This document shows positions 44,277-53,499 of a stretch of DNA of 64,000 bases, piece by piece. This DNA is from Mucilaginibacter jinjuensis (lineage in GTDB: Bacteria > Bacteroidota > Bacteroidia > Sphingobacteriales > Sphingobacteriaceae), in assembly GCF_028596025.1 (NCBI RefSeq), contig NZ_CP117167.1:4278001-4342000 (forward strand), written 5' to 3'. Each line of letters opens with the position of its first letter. The stretch's first letter is position 1. Made by a program: the position numbers and the translations under genes. The notes under the pieces are model-generated. The model worked only from the letters and a program-made list of their open reading frames with translations, was not told the origin of the DNA and did no database searches.

Positions 44277-45197
44277 ATGAAGATTTTTAAAGTAATTGCC
44301 GTTACTATTTTGTTTCTGCTGGTCAGCGTCAGTATTCTGATAGGCGCACTATATATTTTTAAAGACAAAGAAAAGAAAGAACTTACCGATGCCGACCGTA
44401 AAAAAGCAGGTGGCGAATATATTAAATTGAGTAAAGGCATTACCCACTACCAGATAGCCGGCCCCGATACCGGTAAAACAATCATACTTATTCATGGCTT
44501 TAGCGTACCCTATTATATTTGGGATGGCACTTTCGAATACCTTGTTAGCCAGGGCTTCAGGGTTGTACGTTATGATATGTATGGTCGTGGCTTTTCAGAC
44601 CGGCCTTATATCACTTATAGGAAAGATGTATATATAGATCAGTTAACCGAACTGATCTCTGCACTAAAACTACGTACTCCTCTTAGTATAGCTGGTATTT
44701 CATTTGGCGGCGGGGTAACAACTGATTTCACCTGCCTTCACCCCGAGCTTGTTGATAAAGTAATATTGATCGATCCTACCTATAAAGATAAACGACCTAA
44801 CGTCCCCCAGTTTGTAACCATTTTTGAAGAAGCTATTACCCCCGACGACCGCGCCATGGGCCAGCTAAGCGATTTTAAATACCCGCAAAACCATCCGGAC
44901 TGGGTTGACAAATACAAGGTGCAAATGGAATATAAAAACTTCAGATGGGCTTTGGCATCAACAGAATACAATTACCATTACAATGCGCCCGAGAGCAACG
45001 CATGCCTTAATACAAAGCACAAACCTGTATTATTAATTTGGGGGAAAGAAGACCATACCGTACCATTTAAATACAGTGATTCGATACGCAGTGTATTAAA
45101 AACAGATTTTTTTCCTGTACCTGATGCAGGGCACCTGCCATCGATAGAAAAAGCGGATACTGTCAATGCGAAGATTTTAGCATTTTTGAGACAGTAA
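44277..45197 (+). CDS. Membrane-anchored alpha/beta hydrolase
   Basis: A 306-residue hydrolase with an N-terminal signal-anchor (about 5-28), so the catalytic domain is periplasmic. Oxyanion segment LIHGFS (71-76), nucleophile Ser142 in AGISFGGG, acid Asp in IWGKEDHTVP and His in PDAGHLPSIE complete the triad. The lid loops are short, as in general esterases and C-C hydrolases. Substrate cannot be read. Confidence 0.9.
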   Translation: MKIFKVIAVTILFLLVSVSILIGALYIFKDKEKKELTDADRKKAGGEYIKLSKGITHYQIAGPDTGKTIILIHGFSVPYYIWDGTFEYLVSQGFRVVRYDMYGRGFSDRPYITYRKDVYIDQLTELISALKLRTPLSIAGISFGGGVTTDFTCLHPELVDKVILIDPTYKDKRPNVPQFVTIFEEAITPDDRAMGQLSDFKYPQNHPDWVDKYKVQMEYKNFRWALASTEYNYHYNAPESNACLNTKHKPVLLIWGKEDHTVPFKYSDSIRSVLKTDFFPVPDAGHLPSIEKADTVNAKILAFLRQ

Positions 45198-45209
45198 ATG
45201 ATTCTAAAT

Positions 45210-45260
45210 TATAATAAGAAAGCCTGATCAAGTTTTAACTGATCAGGCTTTCTTATTATA
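45210..45260. terminator. Long bidirectional terminator between hydrolase and ccmF
   Basis: A 21-bp perfect stem (core AAAGCCTGATCA / TGATCAGGCTTT, extended by TATAATAAG/CTTATTATA) with a 9-base loop, between two convergent genes. Confidence 0.85.
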
Positions 45261-45275
45261 ACACTTTCTATCTTT

Positions 45276-47774
45276 TTATGCTTTCTGTAATTTCACTTTG
45301 CTTTCTTTCAGCTCAGCATTACTGTTTGAGATCTTCAACTCCTTATTTCTGCGGAAGATCGACATCAGGAAGCCAATTACCATTATGATAGTACCCGACC
45401 AGAAGAAGTTAATGTAAGGGAAATTAATCGCCTTCATTACTATGTATGGTTTCTTGCTTTCCGGTTGTTGGAAAACCTGTACCTCTACCTTATTTTGTTC
45501 AGGAATAATTTTTGAGAAACGTAGTTTCAGTCCGGCATCATCAACCTTTTTAGCAAAATCGAAAGCGTTGCCATCCTTAATCATAAATATTGGCTCGGCT
45601 TTGTAAGTTTTCTCATGCGAGGTAATCTCGAAAGCAGCGCCAACGGCAACGTCCGTGCCTTTAAGCGGGATATTTTCTACGTGGGTTTCTTTGTTCAGGC
45701 TCTTTAAAACCATAAATCCTTCGCGGAAACGGATAGTATCACCAACGGCTATAGTATGTGATACCGGAGCGTCGTAGTTTTTATCGTCATCAGTTTCGCT
45801 GTGGCCGCCATCCTCGCCATCCAAGTCGCCTTTAATTGGCGCCATGGTAACGTGAGTGTATAAATCGTGAAACAAATAGTGTTTAGTATCAGGTGATGAA
45901 ACCAAACCCATTTTATTATTAGCCTGCGAATTTGGTTTTAGTACGAACTCTTCGGTTACTTTACCCGATGCATCTATCTTTTTATAATCAACTTTAAAGT
46001 AATGGTTAGGTGCCGATACCGAATCGCCGAAATAAGTTACTGTATAACCGCCCATTTGTATTGGTTGGTTTTTGTACAGCATTATATTTTCTTTCGGGTT
46101 TGATGTTTTGGCAAACTCATCACCATAACCAATACCGCTGTTGTTTTGTGAAACTACACTGCTGGTACCTGCTGCAATTAAAGCGCCTACCAATATCAAT
46201 CCAAAACCAATGTGTGCTACTGCAGATCCTGCCAGTTTTACCTTGCCTTTAAATACATCTGATAACACCTTTGCATTTGATAACACGGTGAATATGGCAC
46301 CGATCATTACCAATGAGAAGATGAAATGTAGCTTGTAGATGCCGGTTACATAAATAACCAGGCCACCTAATAAAGCAGAGAATAACAGGTATACAAACGT
46401 GGTGATGAAAAAACGGGTGGTGTCTGTAGTTTTATATTTCAGGAACTGAGATACGCCTGTAAGCAAGGTAACTACTACAGCAAATGATGCCTGTATAACG
46501 TTATAGTGTTTAACAGGCTCAGTCGGCGGTGCTAACTTGGTACCAAAAATCCAGTTCCATACCGGGATAGAGGTAACCAGCGTTAAGTGGAAACATGAAA
46601 GACCTAAAAAGATAGCACCTACAAACATCCAGAATTCGCGCGAGTAGGTTTCTTCATCTTTTTTAGTGATAGGAAGCTCTTTCCAGCGGGCAATAATCAG
46701 GTAAACGCAAATGGCCAGGAAGATCAATACATCGATTACCAGGTGCCATTTCATACCCAAATCGGTAAAAGCATGTACAGAGGTTTCGCCCAAAATACCA
46801 CTACGGGTCAGGAACGACGCATACAATACCAGCACAAAGCTGATCAATACTAAAAAAGTAGCCGTAAAATACGAGTGACCTGTATTTTTATAGACCACCA
46901 TTACATGTACAGCGGCAATTAATGTAAGCCACGGAATAACAGAAGCATTCTCTACCGGGTCCCATGCCCAGAAACCACCAAAGTTTAGTGATTCATAAGC
47001 CCAGAATGAGCCCATGATAATACCGGTACCCAAAATCATTACCGCAAACAAAGCATAAGGCAATGCAGCAGGCAGCCATTCTTTATAACGGCGTTGCCAT
47101 AAACCGGCAATAGCATAAGCGAACGGAACCACCATTGATGCAAACCCTAAGAATAAGGTTGGCGGGTGGATAACCATCCAATAATTTTGCAATAGCGGGT
47201 TTAAGCCGTTACCATCTTTAATAAAAGTCAAATAATCCGGGCGACTAAAGATTGGCCCTTCGATAGCCTGGCGTAATAAGATAAATGGTGAGCTACCAAT
47301 ACGTGTACCGAATAGTTCGACACCGATTAACATGGAAGCCAACAAGGTTTGCGATAAGGCAATAACCGTCATCACAGGTTTTTCCCATGTTTTGGCTTTC
47401 CAGATCATGAGGTTACCTAAAACCGCTTGCCAAAATGCCCACAGCCAGAAACTGCCCTCCTGCCCTTCCCAATAACTGGAAATAATATAATATACCGGCA
47501 GCTTGCGCGATGAGTGCGCCCAGGCGTAATGGTATTCGAAAAGATTATTGTAAATGATGTAGAATAAGCAGGCACCGATGCTTACTACAGAAATGGTATT
47601 AACAAAGAAGCCAATTCGCCCCAAAAAAAACCACGATTTATCGAGCTTGTTAGTGCTGGTGGTGGCAAAATAGTAACTGATGGCCGATAAAAGCGCAGAA
47701 CCAAATGCTAAAATAATAAAGAACTGGCCCAGGTGGCCGGGTAAAAGGTGTTCGCCTTTAAAAGCTGTATCCAT
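45276..47774 (-). CDS. ccmF: CcmF-type cytochrome c heme lyase subunit
   Basis: An 832-residue polytopic membrane protein of the heme-handling CcmF/CcsA superfamily. The tryptophan-rich WWD motif appears as FGGFWAWDPVENASVIPWL, with flanking conserved His in HPPTLFLGF and NTGHSYF. A periplasmic domain (about 570-790) precedes the last helix. CcmF takes heme from holo-CcmE and attaches it to apocytochrome c. It starts 5 bases after the ccmE stop codon. Length is somewhat above the typical 650 residues because of the soluble C-terminal region. Confidence 0.92.
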   Translation of the reverse strand: MDTAFKGEHLLPGHLGQFFIILAFGSALLSAISYYFATTSTNKLDKSWFFLGRIGFFVNTISVVSIGACLFYIIYNNLFEYHYAWAHSSRKLPVYYIISSYWEGQEGSFWLWAFWQAVLGNLMIWKAKTWEKPVMTVIALSQTLLASMLIGVELFGTRIGSSPFILLRQAIEGPIFSRPDYLTFIKDGNGLNPLLQNYWMVIHPPTLFLGFASMVVPFAYAIAGLWQRRYKEWLPAALPYALFAVMILGTGIIMGSFWAYESLNFGGFWAWDPVENASVIPWLTLIAAVHVMVVYKNTGHSYFTATFLVLISFVLVLYASFLTRSGILGETSVHAFTDLGMKWHLVIDVLIFLAICVYLIIARWKELPITKKDEETYSREFWMFVGAIFLGLSCFHLTLVTSIPVWNWIFGTKLAPPTEPVKHYNVIQASFAVVVTLLTGVSQFLKYKTTDTTRFFITTFVYLLFSALLGGLVIYVTGIYKLHFIFSLVMIGAIFTVLSNAKVLSDVFKGKVKLAGSAVAHIGFGLILVGALIAAGTSSVVSQNNSGIGYGDEFAKTSNPKENIMLYKNQPIQMGGYTVTYFGDSVSAPNHYFKVDYKKIDASGKVTEEFVLKPNSQANNKMGLVSSPDTKHYLFHDLYTHVTMAPIKGDLDGEDGGHSETDDDKNYDAPVSHTIAVGDTIRFREGFMVLKSLNKETHVENIPLKGTDVAVGAAFEITSHEKTYKAEPIFMIKDGNAFDFAKKVDDAGLKLRFSKIIPEQNKVEVQVFQQPESKKPYIVMKAINFPYINFFWSGTIIMVIGFLMSIFRRNKELKISNSNAELKESKVKLQKA

Positions 47775-47779
47775 TCAAA

Positions 47780-48190
47780 TTAAATATTAGCCGTTTTGGC
47801 TTTGGTTTCTGTAATCTCTACCTTATCCTGAGTGTATTTAGACGGGCATTTCATCAAAATTTTTGAAGCATGGAACTCACTCCCCTGCATTTGGCCGGTT
47901 AAAACAATTTGCTCCGAACGCTCAAAATCCTGCGGTTTGGTACCTGTAAACACAACTTTACACTCCTGACCTTTGTTATCGGTCATATAAAAAGAGAAGT
48001 AATTGGCATCTTTATGTGCATCATAATACAGTTGCTTGTCTTTCACTAAGTGACCAACAACCTGTAACGAACTCGTAGTTTTTGAGGCATCGTTAAACGA
48101 CCCATAAGTACTTGAGCTTGAATATGTGCTAATAATAACCGCTATTGCCACAGCAATAACAATAATGCCTATGATTGAACTTTTTTTCAT
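47780..48190 (-). CDS. ccmE: CcmE heme chaperone, CxxxY variant
   Basis: A 136-residue periplasmic heme chaperone with an N-terminal membrane anchor (about 5-22) and an OB-fold (about 38-118; QVVGHLVKDKQ, VLTGQMQGSEFHASKILMKCP). Classic CcmE binds heme covalently through His in HxxxY. Here the equivalent motif is C115-PSK-Y119, the Cys variant described for CcmE of some sulfate reducers and archaea. I chose MKKSS (ATG at 48190) as the start, since upstream codons would extend past the anchor. A TATTTTTG box (48229 down to 48222) supports this. Co-transcribed with ccmF. Confidence 0.92.
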   Translation of the reverse strand: MKKSSIIGIIVIAVAIAVIISTYSSSSTYGSFNDASKTTSSLQVVGHLVKDKQLYYDAHKDANYFSFYMTDNKGQECKVVFTGTKPQDFERSEQIVLTGQMQGSEFHASKILMKCPSKYTQDKVEITETKAKTANI

Positions 48191-48291
48191 GAATATATAT
48201 GGTTTCCTGAAAACTGAACTGCAAAAATACAAAACGTGTAGTTAATAATGTTTATTACAACACATATATCTTATTTAGAATCGTTCTTTAG

Positions 48292-48336
48292 AAGAGAGGC
48301 AAGAGTCGGGAATCAGGAATCGAGACTCCTCACTCA
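48292..48336. repeat. Heptad array, left arm of the ccmE-gdhA spacer
   Basis: Words GAGAGGC, AAGAGTC, GGGAATC, AGGAATC, GAGACTC, CTCACTC hold register with C at each seventh base. The opposing arm is at 48473-48507 (TCTTGAT, TCTTGTA, TCTTGAT, TCTTGAT), with a 25-bp palindromic element between them. Confidence 0.6.
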
Positions 48337-48339
48337 ACA

Positions 48340-48421
48340 CGTCATTGCGAGGAACGAAGCAATCGCGAACTATACAGGGCCGCTCTGCTGGTCGGGGATT
48401 GCTTCGTTCCTCGCAATGACG
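48340..48421. repeat. Palindromic element with perfect 25-bp inverted arms
   Basis: The arm at 48340-48364 (starting CGTCATTGCGAGGAACG) and the arm at 48397-48421 are exact reverse complements over 25 bases, separated by 32 bases. The arm ends are shared with the elements at 32881-33038 and 27966-28015. No transposase frame is present. It looks like a REP-like or MITE-like dispersed unit. Confidence 0.8.
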
Positions 48422-48442
48422 GGGTGGGCTTATGAAACGTAA

Positions 48443-48471
48443 AAAGCCGTTCTGCAATGCAGAACGGCTTT
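48443..48471 (-). terminator. Terminator of gdhA
   Basis: Stem AAAGCCGTTCTGC / GCAGAACGGCTTT with a 3-base loop. The minus strand continues TTTTTACG. It lies about 40 bases after the gdhA stop codon. Confidence 0.75.
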
Positions 48472-48511
48472 CCTATCTTGATTCTTGTATCTTGATTCTT
48501 GATTCTAAATA

Positions 48512-49945
48512 TCACGGCCAAACACCAAGATTTTGGTATGATACCGCAATTTTATTGATAGATCCTACCAATGCTGCGGTACGCAGGGTATCGATACGGC
48601 TATCGCCTTTAAATATTTCGCGGATCTCGTGGTACGAGCGGATCATGGTATCTTCCAGACCTGAGTTTACTAACTCAAGCTCTGATGCACCTTTGATAAT
48701 AGTTGTACGTTGCAGTGGCGTTAATGAAGTACCGGTAATACCTTCAACCATGTTAACCAGGTTAAGGTTCGAGTTTTCTTCAAAACGGCGGTTCATACGG
48801 CCAAATGCCACGTGCGAAAGGTTTTTTAACCACTCGAAGTATGATACCGTAACACCACCTGCGTTAGCATACATATCCGGGATAATCATACCACCGGCTT
48901 GGTAAAATGCAGCTTCAGCTTCCGGGCTGGTTGGTCCGTTAGCACCTTCGGCAATAATTTTGGTTTGCAGGCGGCCAACGTTTTCGATAGTGATCTGGTT
49001 CTCTAAAGCAGCAGGTACCAGGATATCGCATGGTTGCTCCAAACCTTCGCCAGAGTTTCTGAACTCTTTAGCACCCGGGTAACCTAAAATAGATCCGGTT
49101 TCTTTACGGTGATTAAATACAGCGTCAACATCTAAACCATCTTCGTTATAAATAGCGCCTTCAAACTCGCAAAGGCCTACGATGATAGCACCAAACTCGG
49201 CCAGGAATTTAGCAGAATAGAAACCTACATTACCTAAACCTTGTACAATTACCCTTTTACCGGCAATACCGGCAGTAAGGCCAATTTTTTGCATATCCTC
49301 ACCTACGCTTACACACTCGCGGATGGCAATGGCCACACCACGGCCGGTAGCTTCTCTTCTACCCGCAATACCGTGTAATGCAATTGGTTTACCGGTAACG
49401 CAACCCAGAGCATCCAGCTGTCCTGGGTTCATGGTGGCATAAGTATCGGCAATCCAGCTCATTTCGCGTTCGCCCGATCCGTAATCCGGAGCAGGTACGT
49501 CGATGCTTGGGCCGATAAAATTCTTTTTGATCAGCTCTACTGTATAACGACGTGTGATGTTTTCCAGCTCCTGTACAGTATAGTTTTTAGGGTTAATTTT
49601 GATACCACCTTTAGCACCACCAAATGGCACGTTTACGATGGCACATTTATAGGTCATCAGGGCAGCAAGGGCCATAACTTCGTCCTCGTTCACCATTTCG
49701 CTGTAGCGGATACCGCCTTTGGTTGGCGACTGGTGATGCGAGTGTTCTACGCGCCAAGCGTCAATTACCTCGAAACCATTACCCTTACGGATAGGGAAAC
49801 GAAAACGGTAAACGCTGTTGCATGATCTGATCTGATCTAACAGACCAGCATCGTGACTGGTGAATTGTGCGGCGTAATCGAAATTTTTACATACGTCTCC
49901 AAAAAAATGGGTGTCCCCGTATGCGGCATTATTATTAGTAGCCAT
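48512..49945 (-). CDS. gdhA: Glutamate dehydrogenase
   Basis: A 477-residue Glu/Leu/Phe/Val dehydrogenase interconverting glutamate and 2-oxoglutarate plus ammonia. N-terminal substrate domain with the catalytic-lysine segment [16 protein letters not shown] and [17 protein letters not shown](P)-binding domain with [17 protein letters not shown]. Cofactor preference is not certain. It sits between ccmD and ccmE on the same strand and so interrupts the cytochrome c maturation genes, although it carries its own terminator. Confidence 0.96.
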   Translation of the reverse strand: MATNNNAAYGDTHFFGDVCKNFDYAAQFTSHDAGLLDQIRSCNSVYRFRFPIRKGNGFEVIDAWRVEHSHHQSPTKGGIRYSEMVNEDEVMALAALMTYKCAIVNVPFGGAKGGIKINPKNYTVQELENITRRYTVELIKKNFIGPSIDVPAPDYGSGEREMSWIADTYATMNPGQLDALGCVTGKPIALHGIAGRREATGRGVAIAIRECVSVGEDMQKIGLTAGIAGKRVIVQGLGNVGFYSAKFLAEFGAIIVGLCEFEGAIYNEDGLDVDAVFNHRKETGSILGYPGAKEFRNSGEGLEQPCDILVPAALENQITIENVGRLQTKIIAEGANGPTSPEAEAAFYQAGGMIIPDMYANAGGVTVSYFEWLKNLSHVAFGRMNRRFEENSNLNLVNMVEGITGTSLTPLQRTTIIKGASELELVNSGLEDTMIRSYHEIREIFKGDSRIDTLRTAALVGSINKIAVSYQNLGVWP

Positions 49946-49988
49946 AATTAAAATATTGAGTATATAATTGGTTTAAATACAATGAAAA

Positions 49989-50198
49989 CTACTTATCGTT
50001 TTCAAGTTTTTTCAAACGCCTGTCAATCATGAACAAATAGATAGCCAATCCTATAAAAACGATAGCTATTGTGGCAACAACCACATATATCCGTCCATTG
50101 CTACGCAGGGTGTCTGCCATTTCAACATCCGCACCCGGTTGGGCAAATACAGGGATGAAGCTGATGAGCAGCACTAATATCAGGGCAAATTTCTTCAT
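49989..50198 (-). CDS. ccmD: CcmD-like small membrane protein
   Basis: A 69-residue protein with a cleavable-looking signal sequence (LISFIPVFAQ) and one C-terminal helix (YVVVATIAIVFIGLAIYLFMIDRRLKKLE) followed by a charged tail, as in CcmD. CcmD holds the CcmABC-E complex together and helps release holo-CcmE. I take the ATG at 50198, directly after the ccmC stop; an upstream TTG or ATG would overlap ccmC. The gene is short and the assignment rests on topology and position. Confidence 0.8.
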   Translation of the reverse strand: MKKFALILVLLISFIPVFAQPGADVEMADTLRSNGRIYVVVATIAIVFIGLAIYLFMIDRRLKKLENDK

Positions 50199-50199
50199 A

Positions 50200-50874
50200 T
50201 TAATCAATTGCATTTTTTTTGTATTCAATAAGGCTGATGCGGTAGCGGATTGAAGCTATCCACACGCCCATAAAGCACCAGGCAATAAAAGCAGGGTAAA
50301 GTACCACACGCATGCGGTTATCCAAATCCAATTTTCCGAAGGCTGGATTACCACCGTTACCAGGGTGAAGTGAATCCGTCATCCGCGGCAGGATCATAAT
50401 TAAAACCACCATTACCGGGAAAGCGAAAATGTTATACACTGCCGAAATTTTGGCGCGTTTTTGCTCCTCATCGATAGAGTTACGAAGCACCAAATAAGCA
50501 CAATAAAGCAAAAAGGCAATAGCTGCACTATTTTGCTTAGGGTCATTACTCCAGTACTCGCCCCAGGTGTATTTAGCCCACATCATACCGGTAACCAAAC
50601 CTATTACAAAGAAAAACACGCCGGTATTAGCGCATTCTACCGCAACCAAGTCGTGCTCGGGTTTGCCGCTAATCAAATATTTGATGCTGTAAACCACCGA
50701 TATGGTAAATACCGTGAACATAGCCATCCACATTGGTACGTGAAAATATACGTTTCGAATGGTTTCGTGCATAATAGGCAATCGGGGTACTCCCAAAAGC
50801 AGGCCTGCAAACAGTGTGTATAGGATTATAAGTACGGTAAGTACTTTCCACCAGGTTTGATAAATAAACTTCAT
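50200..50874 (-). CDS. ccmC: CcmC heme-handling membrane protein
   Basis: A 224-residue six-helix protein of the CcmC/CcsA family that presents heme to CcmE. The tryptophan-rich motif appears as WGEYWSNDPKQNSAAIAF with flanking conserved His in HETIRNVYFHVPMWMAMF and SLHPGN. A TAACTTTG box (50900 down to 50893) lies about 18 bases upstream. It precedes ccmD with a one-base gap. Confidence 0.93.
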   Translation of the reverse strand: MKFIYQTWWKVLTVLIILYTLFAGLLLGVPRLPIMHETIRNVYFHVPMWMAMFTVFTISVVYSIKYLISGKPEHDLVAVECANTGVFFFVIGLVTGMMWAKYTWGEYWSNDPKQNSAAIAFLLYCAYLVLRNSIDEEQKRAKISAVYNIFAFPVMVVLIMILPRMTDSLHPGNGGNPAFGKLDLDNRMRVVLYPAFIAWCFMGVWIASIRYRISLIEYKKNAID

Positions 50875-50892
50875 TTACTTGGAAAAACGCAA

Positions 50893-50900
50893 CAAAGTTA
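50893..50900 (-). promoter_or_regulatory. Candidate -7 box for ccmC-ccmD
   Basis: TAACTTTG on the minus strand matches TAnnTTTG, 18 bases from the ccmC start codon. No matching -33 TTG is seen at the usual spacing. Confidence 0.4.
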
Positions 50901-50990
50901 AGCAAATAACATAGCTTTACTATGCGTGCATAGAAGATTTACAATTGTAATATTGTTATTTGCCTGCGGCTGTGTAAGTTTTAATAAAAC

Positions 50991-52181
50991 TTAGTTTTTA
51001 GTATCACCAGGCACATAATCTACCGGTAACATCTCGGCCACTTTTGATAACGACCATGCCCCTTCCAGCAGCGTACTGCCGGGCGAAAGTACAATACCAT
51101 TGCTATCGAAAAAGGCATAATCACCATAAAGGTTTATAATACTGGTTTCGAAGTTTTCCATATCCAGCGGTCGGAACAGATCTTTAAAATAAACAGTCTC
51201 CCTGCGTTTGGTATAAACTACATACAGGTATTTTGGGAAGGCAATTGCATATACACCGGCCTCATTTGTTGGATGCATTACATCGGCAACACTTAATGGT
51301 TGACGGATTAGAAATTCATCGTACTTCGGCAATTCCGCCATATTGAACCAATACTGGGCCGAATCGCGGTTAGTCATCCTGAATTTATCAATCTTTGCTT
51401 GTATCAGTTCTTCGCTCGGGCGTTTGGTGTTTACCTTACGCTGTAGTATCCTGATCACGAAGCCATCTTTATCCATGGTATTATTGGCCAGCGAGCGGTA
51501 AAAATGCATAGCCGAACCGTAATAAAGTTCTTCCCTGCGTGCTGCCCATTTCTTTTTCTGTTCTGCCGATCCCGGTAATTCCTGGTAAAGCACCTTGCCT
51601 GTCCATGATATTACGTGGTTCAGATAATCAGTTTTAAATGATTTCAGCAGGATTTTTACTTTATACCCTAAGGCGTAATTATCGATATTCAGGAAATCAT
51701 AAGAGTATCCTTCGAGGTAGCGTTTGGTTTTATGGTTAAGCAGGTTAAGGTCTGTAGGGTTCAGAATTTTGCATTTTTTGGCATCATCAGATGTGCCTAA
51801 AAAGTCTTTAACAAAGTTTTCGTAATTTCTTTTCCAGCTGCCGCCGCTGGTAATTACCACTTCGCGCAACTCGGTAACTTTGGGCGTCATTTCTGCTTCA
51901 ACGTTTACCGGCTTGGCGCCTACCATTATGGTTTGTATAAAATCTTCGTAGCCAACGGTAGTTACCACCAACTCGTATTGGCCGGGACGTACACCGTTAA
52001 GGGAAAAAGTACCATCTTCGCCCGTTACAGTACCAAAAGTAGCATTGCTTAAAAACACACTGGCTTTGGCCAATGGCGCATGGGTACTTTTAACAGTTAC
52101 CTTACCTGTAATGGTTCCGTTTTGGGCCTGGCAGTTTACAATGATAAACAAACCCACAAACAGCAGTAGTATTGAACGCAT
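50991..52181 (-). CDS. Exported carboxypeptidase-regulatory-like domain protein
   Basis: A 396-residue protein with a signal peptide (1-20, NCQAQ) and an N-terminal beta-sandwich of the CarboxypepD_reg-like family (about 22-108; GTITGKVTVKSTHAPLAKASVFLSNATFGTVTGEDGTFSLNGVRPG in parts). This is the same module that opens SusC receptors. The rest (about 115-396) is not recognised and shows no barrel pattern or plug domain, so it is not a TonB receptor. Probably an envelope protein of unknown role. Confidence 0.82.
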   Translation of the reverse strand: MRSILLLFVGLFIIVNCQAQNGTITGKVTVKSTHAPLAKASVFLSNATFGTVTGEDGTFSLNGVRPGQYELVVTTVGYEDFIQTIMVGAKPVNVEAEMTPKVTELREVVITSGGSWKRNYENFVKDFLGTSDDAKKCKILNPTDLNLLNHKTKRYLEGYSYDFLNIDNYALGYKVKILLKSFKTDYLNHVISWTGKVLYQELPGSAEQKKKWAARREELYYGSAMHFYRSLANNTMDKDGFVIRILQRKVNTKRPSEELIQAKIDKFRMTNRDSAQYWFNMAELPKYDEFLIRQPLSVADVMHPTNEAGVYAIAFPKYLYVVYTKRRETVYFKDLFRPLDMENFETSIINLYGDYAFFDSNGIVLSPGSTLLEGAWSLSKVAEMLPVDYVPGDTKN

Positions 52182-52261
52182 AGTATTAACCGGAATTTAC
52201 GACAAGTATAGCTATTGAAAATGAAGCGTTGGTGAACCTAAGATAGAAATATTAAAAGATG

Positions 52262-52648
52262 TTATGATTGCCCCTTATCTAAGTTTTTTATAAAGTTATT
52301 TGCCTGATCATTTTTAGAGCTCTCTGCATAAGCTTTATTAAGTTCTGATATAGCTTTTGATAATTTAACCGGAAGTAAATTTAATGCATGGCTGTTGTTT
52401 TTGAAATTTAGCTTACCCAAATAAGAGAGATATAGCGAATTATTAATTTCAGGATCTACAGCATCCAAAACACCATCAACAAACGTTAAACATCTTTTAA
52501 CCAACTCTAAATCATTAACATCAATTGCTTTCTGTGTAAATGCCCTGAATGACATAATTTGTAATGAAGTCAATTCTTCATCCAGAATATCTTCTTTAAG
52601 TTCAGGAAATTCAGTTATGAGTTGAAAAACAAAGCTTTCGGCGTTCAT
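52262..52648 (-). CDS. Hypothetical cytoplasmic helical protein
   Basis: A 128-residue protein with no signal or membrane segment. It is mostly alpha-helical, with the segments FVFQLITEFPELKEDIL, FTQKAIDVNDLELVKRCLTFVDGVLD and NSLYLSYLGKLNF. The overall pattern resembles small DUF7674/immunity-like helical proteins, but I am not certain. It ends the CcmB side of the cluster: ccmB stops at 52660, 11 bases before its start. Confidence 0.65.
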   Translation of the reverse strand: MNAESFVFQLITEFPELKEDILDEELTSLQIMSFRAFTQKAIDVNDLELVKRCLTFVDGVLDAVDPEINNSLYLSYLGKLNFKNNSHALNLLPVKLSKAISELNKAYAESSKNDQANNFIKNLDKGQS

Positions 52649-52659
52649 TTAAAAGGTAA

Positions 52660-53343
52660 TTAATCCTGCCAAAGGTACGGGAACAATATCAGCGAAGCTC
52701 CTACCACAATTACATTAATGGCGCACAATATCCCAATGTTTCCATAAGTACTGCCCCGTTCTAAGCCATCCATAGCCACTTTACTGGTGCGTATAAGCAG
52801 CAATATCACAGGAATAATTACCGGAAAACTTAGAATTGCCATCAGCGTACCACCGTTGCCAGCCTTAGCTGCAATGGCCGAAATCATGGTGAACACCGTG
52901 GCAAAGCTGATACTCCCCAGCAATACGACCAGGAAATAATAAAAGGCATCGCCCAGGGTATTGGTAAAAAACAACATATAAACCAACAAAGCCAAAACGC
53001 TCAGCAAGCTCATCAGCAATATATTGTAGATAATTTTTGATAGAATAATAGCCTGCGGGCTGGCTATCGAATAGTAATACAACAACCTGCTCTTGCTCTC
53101 CTGCAAAAAGCTTTTAGACATGGCGTTAACCGCAGCAAACAACATGATGATCCAGAACAACACATTCCACACCACCGGGTAACCCTGGCTATGTGTAAAA
53201 CCCGCCGTAAGATTAAAAGCGATGTAACACACAAAAACGGTTGATACAATATACAACAGCACACCATTAAACGCATACTTAGACCGCCACTCGAGCAGGA
53301 TTTCTTTTTTAAGCAAATGTTTAGTCTGGCTGAAGAGTTGCAT
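52660..53343 (-). CDS. ccmB: CcmB heme exporter membrane protein
   Basis: A 227-residue six-helix permease of the CcmB family: N-terminal amphipathic KHLLKKEILLEWRSKYAFN, then FWIIMLFAAVNAMSKSFLQES with the family's FE/SKSF region. With CcmA it forms the ABC module that drives release of heme-loaded CcmE. No ccmA gene is in the window; the next gene upstream is the divergent ogt. A CATCTTTG box (one mismatch to TAnnTTTG) ends 4 bases before the ATG. Confidence 0.9.
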   Translation of the reverse strand: MQLFSQTKHLLKKEILLEWRSKYAFNGVLLYIVSTVFVCYIAFNLTAGFTHSQGYPVVWNVLFWIIMLFAAVNAMSKSFLQESKSRLLYYYSIASPQAIILSKIIYNILLMSLLSVLALLVYMLFFTNTLGDAFYYFLVVLLGSISFATVFTMISAIAAKAGNGGTLMAILSFPVIIPVILLLIRTSKVAMDGLERGSTYGNIGILCAINVIVVGASLILFPYLWQD

Positions 53344-53356
53344 GGGGCAAAGATGC

Positions 53357-53480
53357 AGAAAAGAGAATCAAGAACCGAGAGCCAAGAATCAAGATATTTT
53401 CATATTTGAGACAAAGTTAGATTTTGGATTTATTTCAGTGAATCGTCTTGTTTCCTGATTCTTGTCTCTTGGTTATCTTA
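53357..53480. repeat. Heptad array, inverted arms between ccmB and ogt
   Basis: Left arm 53357-53396 (GAATCAA, GAACCGA, GAGCCAA, GAATCAA) and right arm 53443-53480 (TCTTGTT, TCCTGAT, TCTTGTC, TCTTGGT) oppose each other across an A/T-rich centre. They fill nearly the whole space between the two start-proximal promoter boxes. Confidence 0.7.
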
Positions 53481-53499
53481 AAAGCCTATCTTTAGCAAC

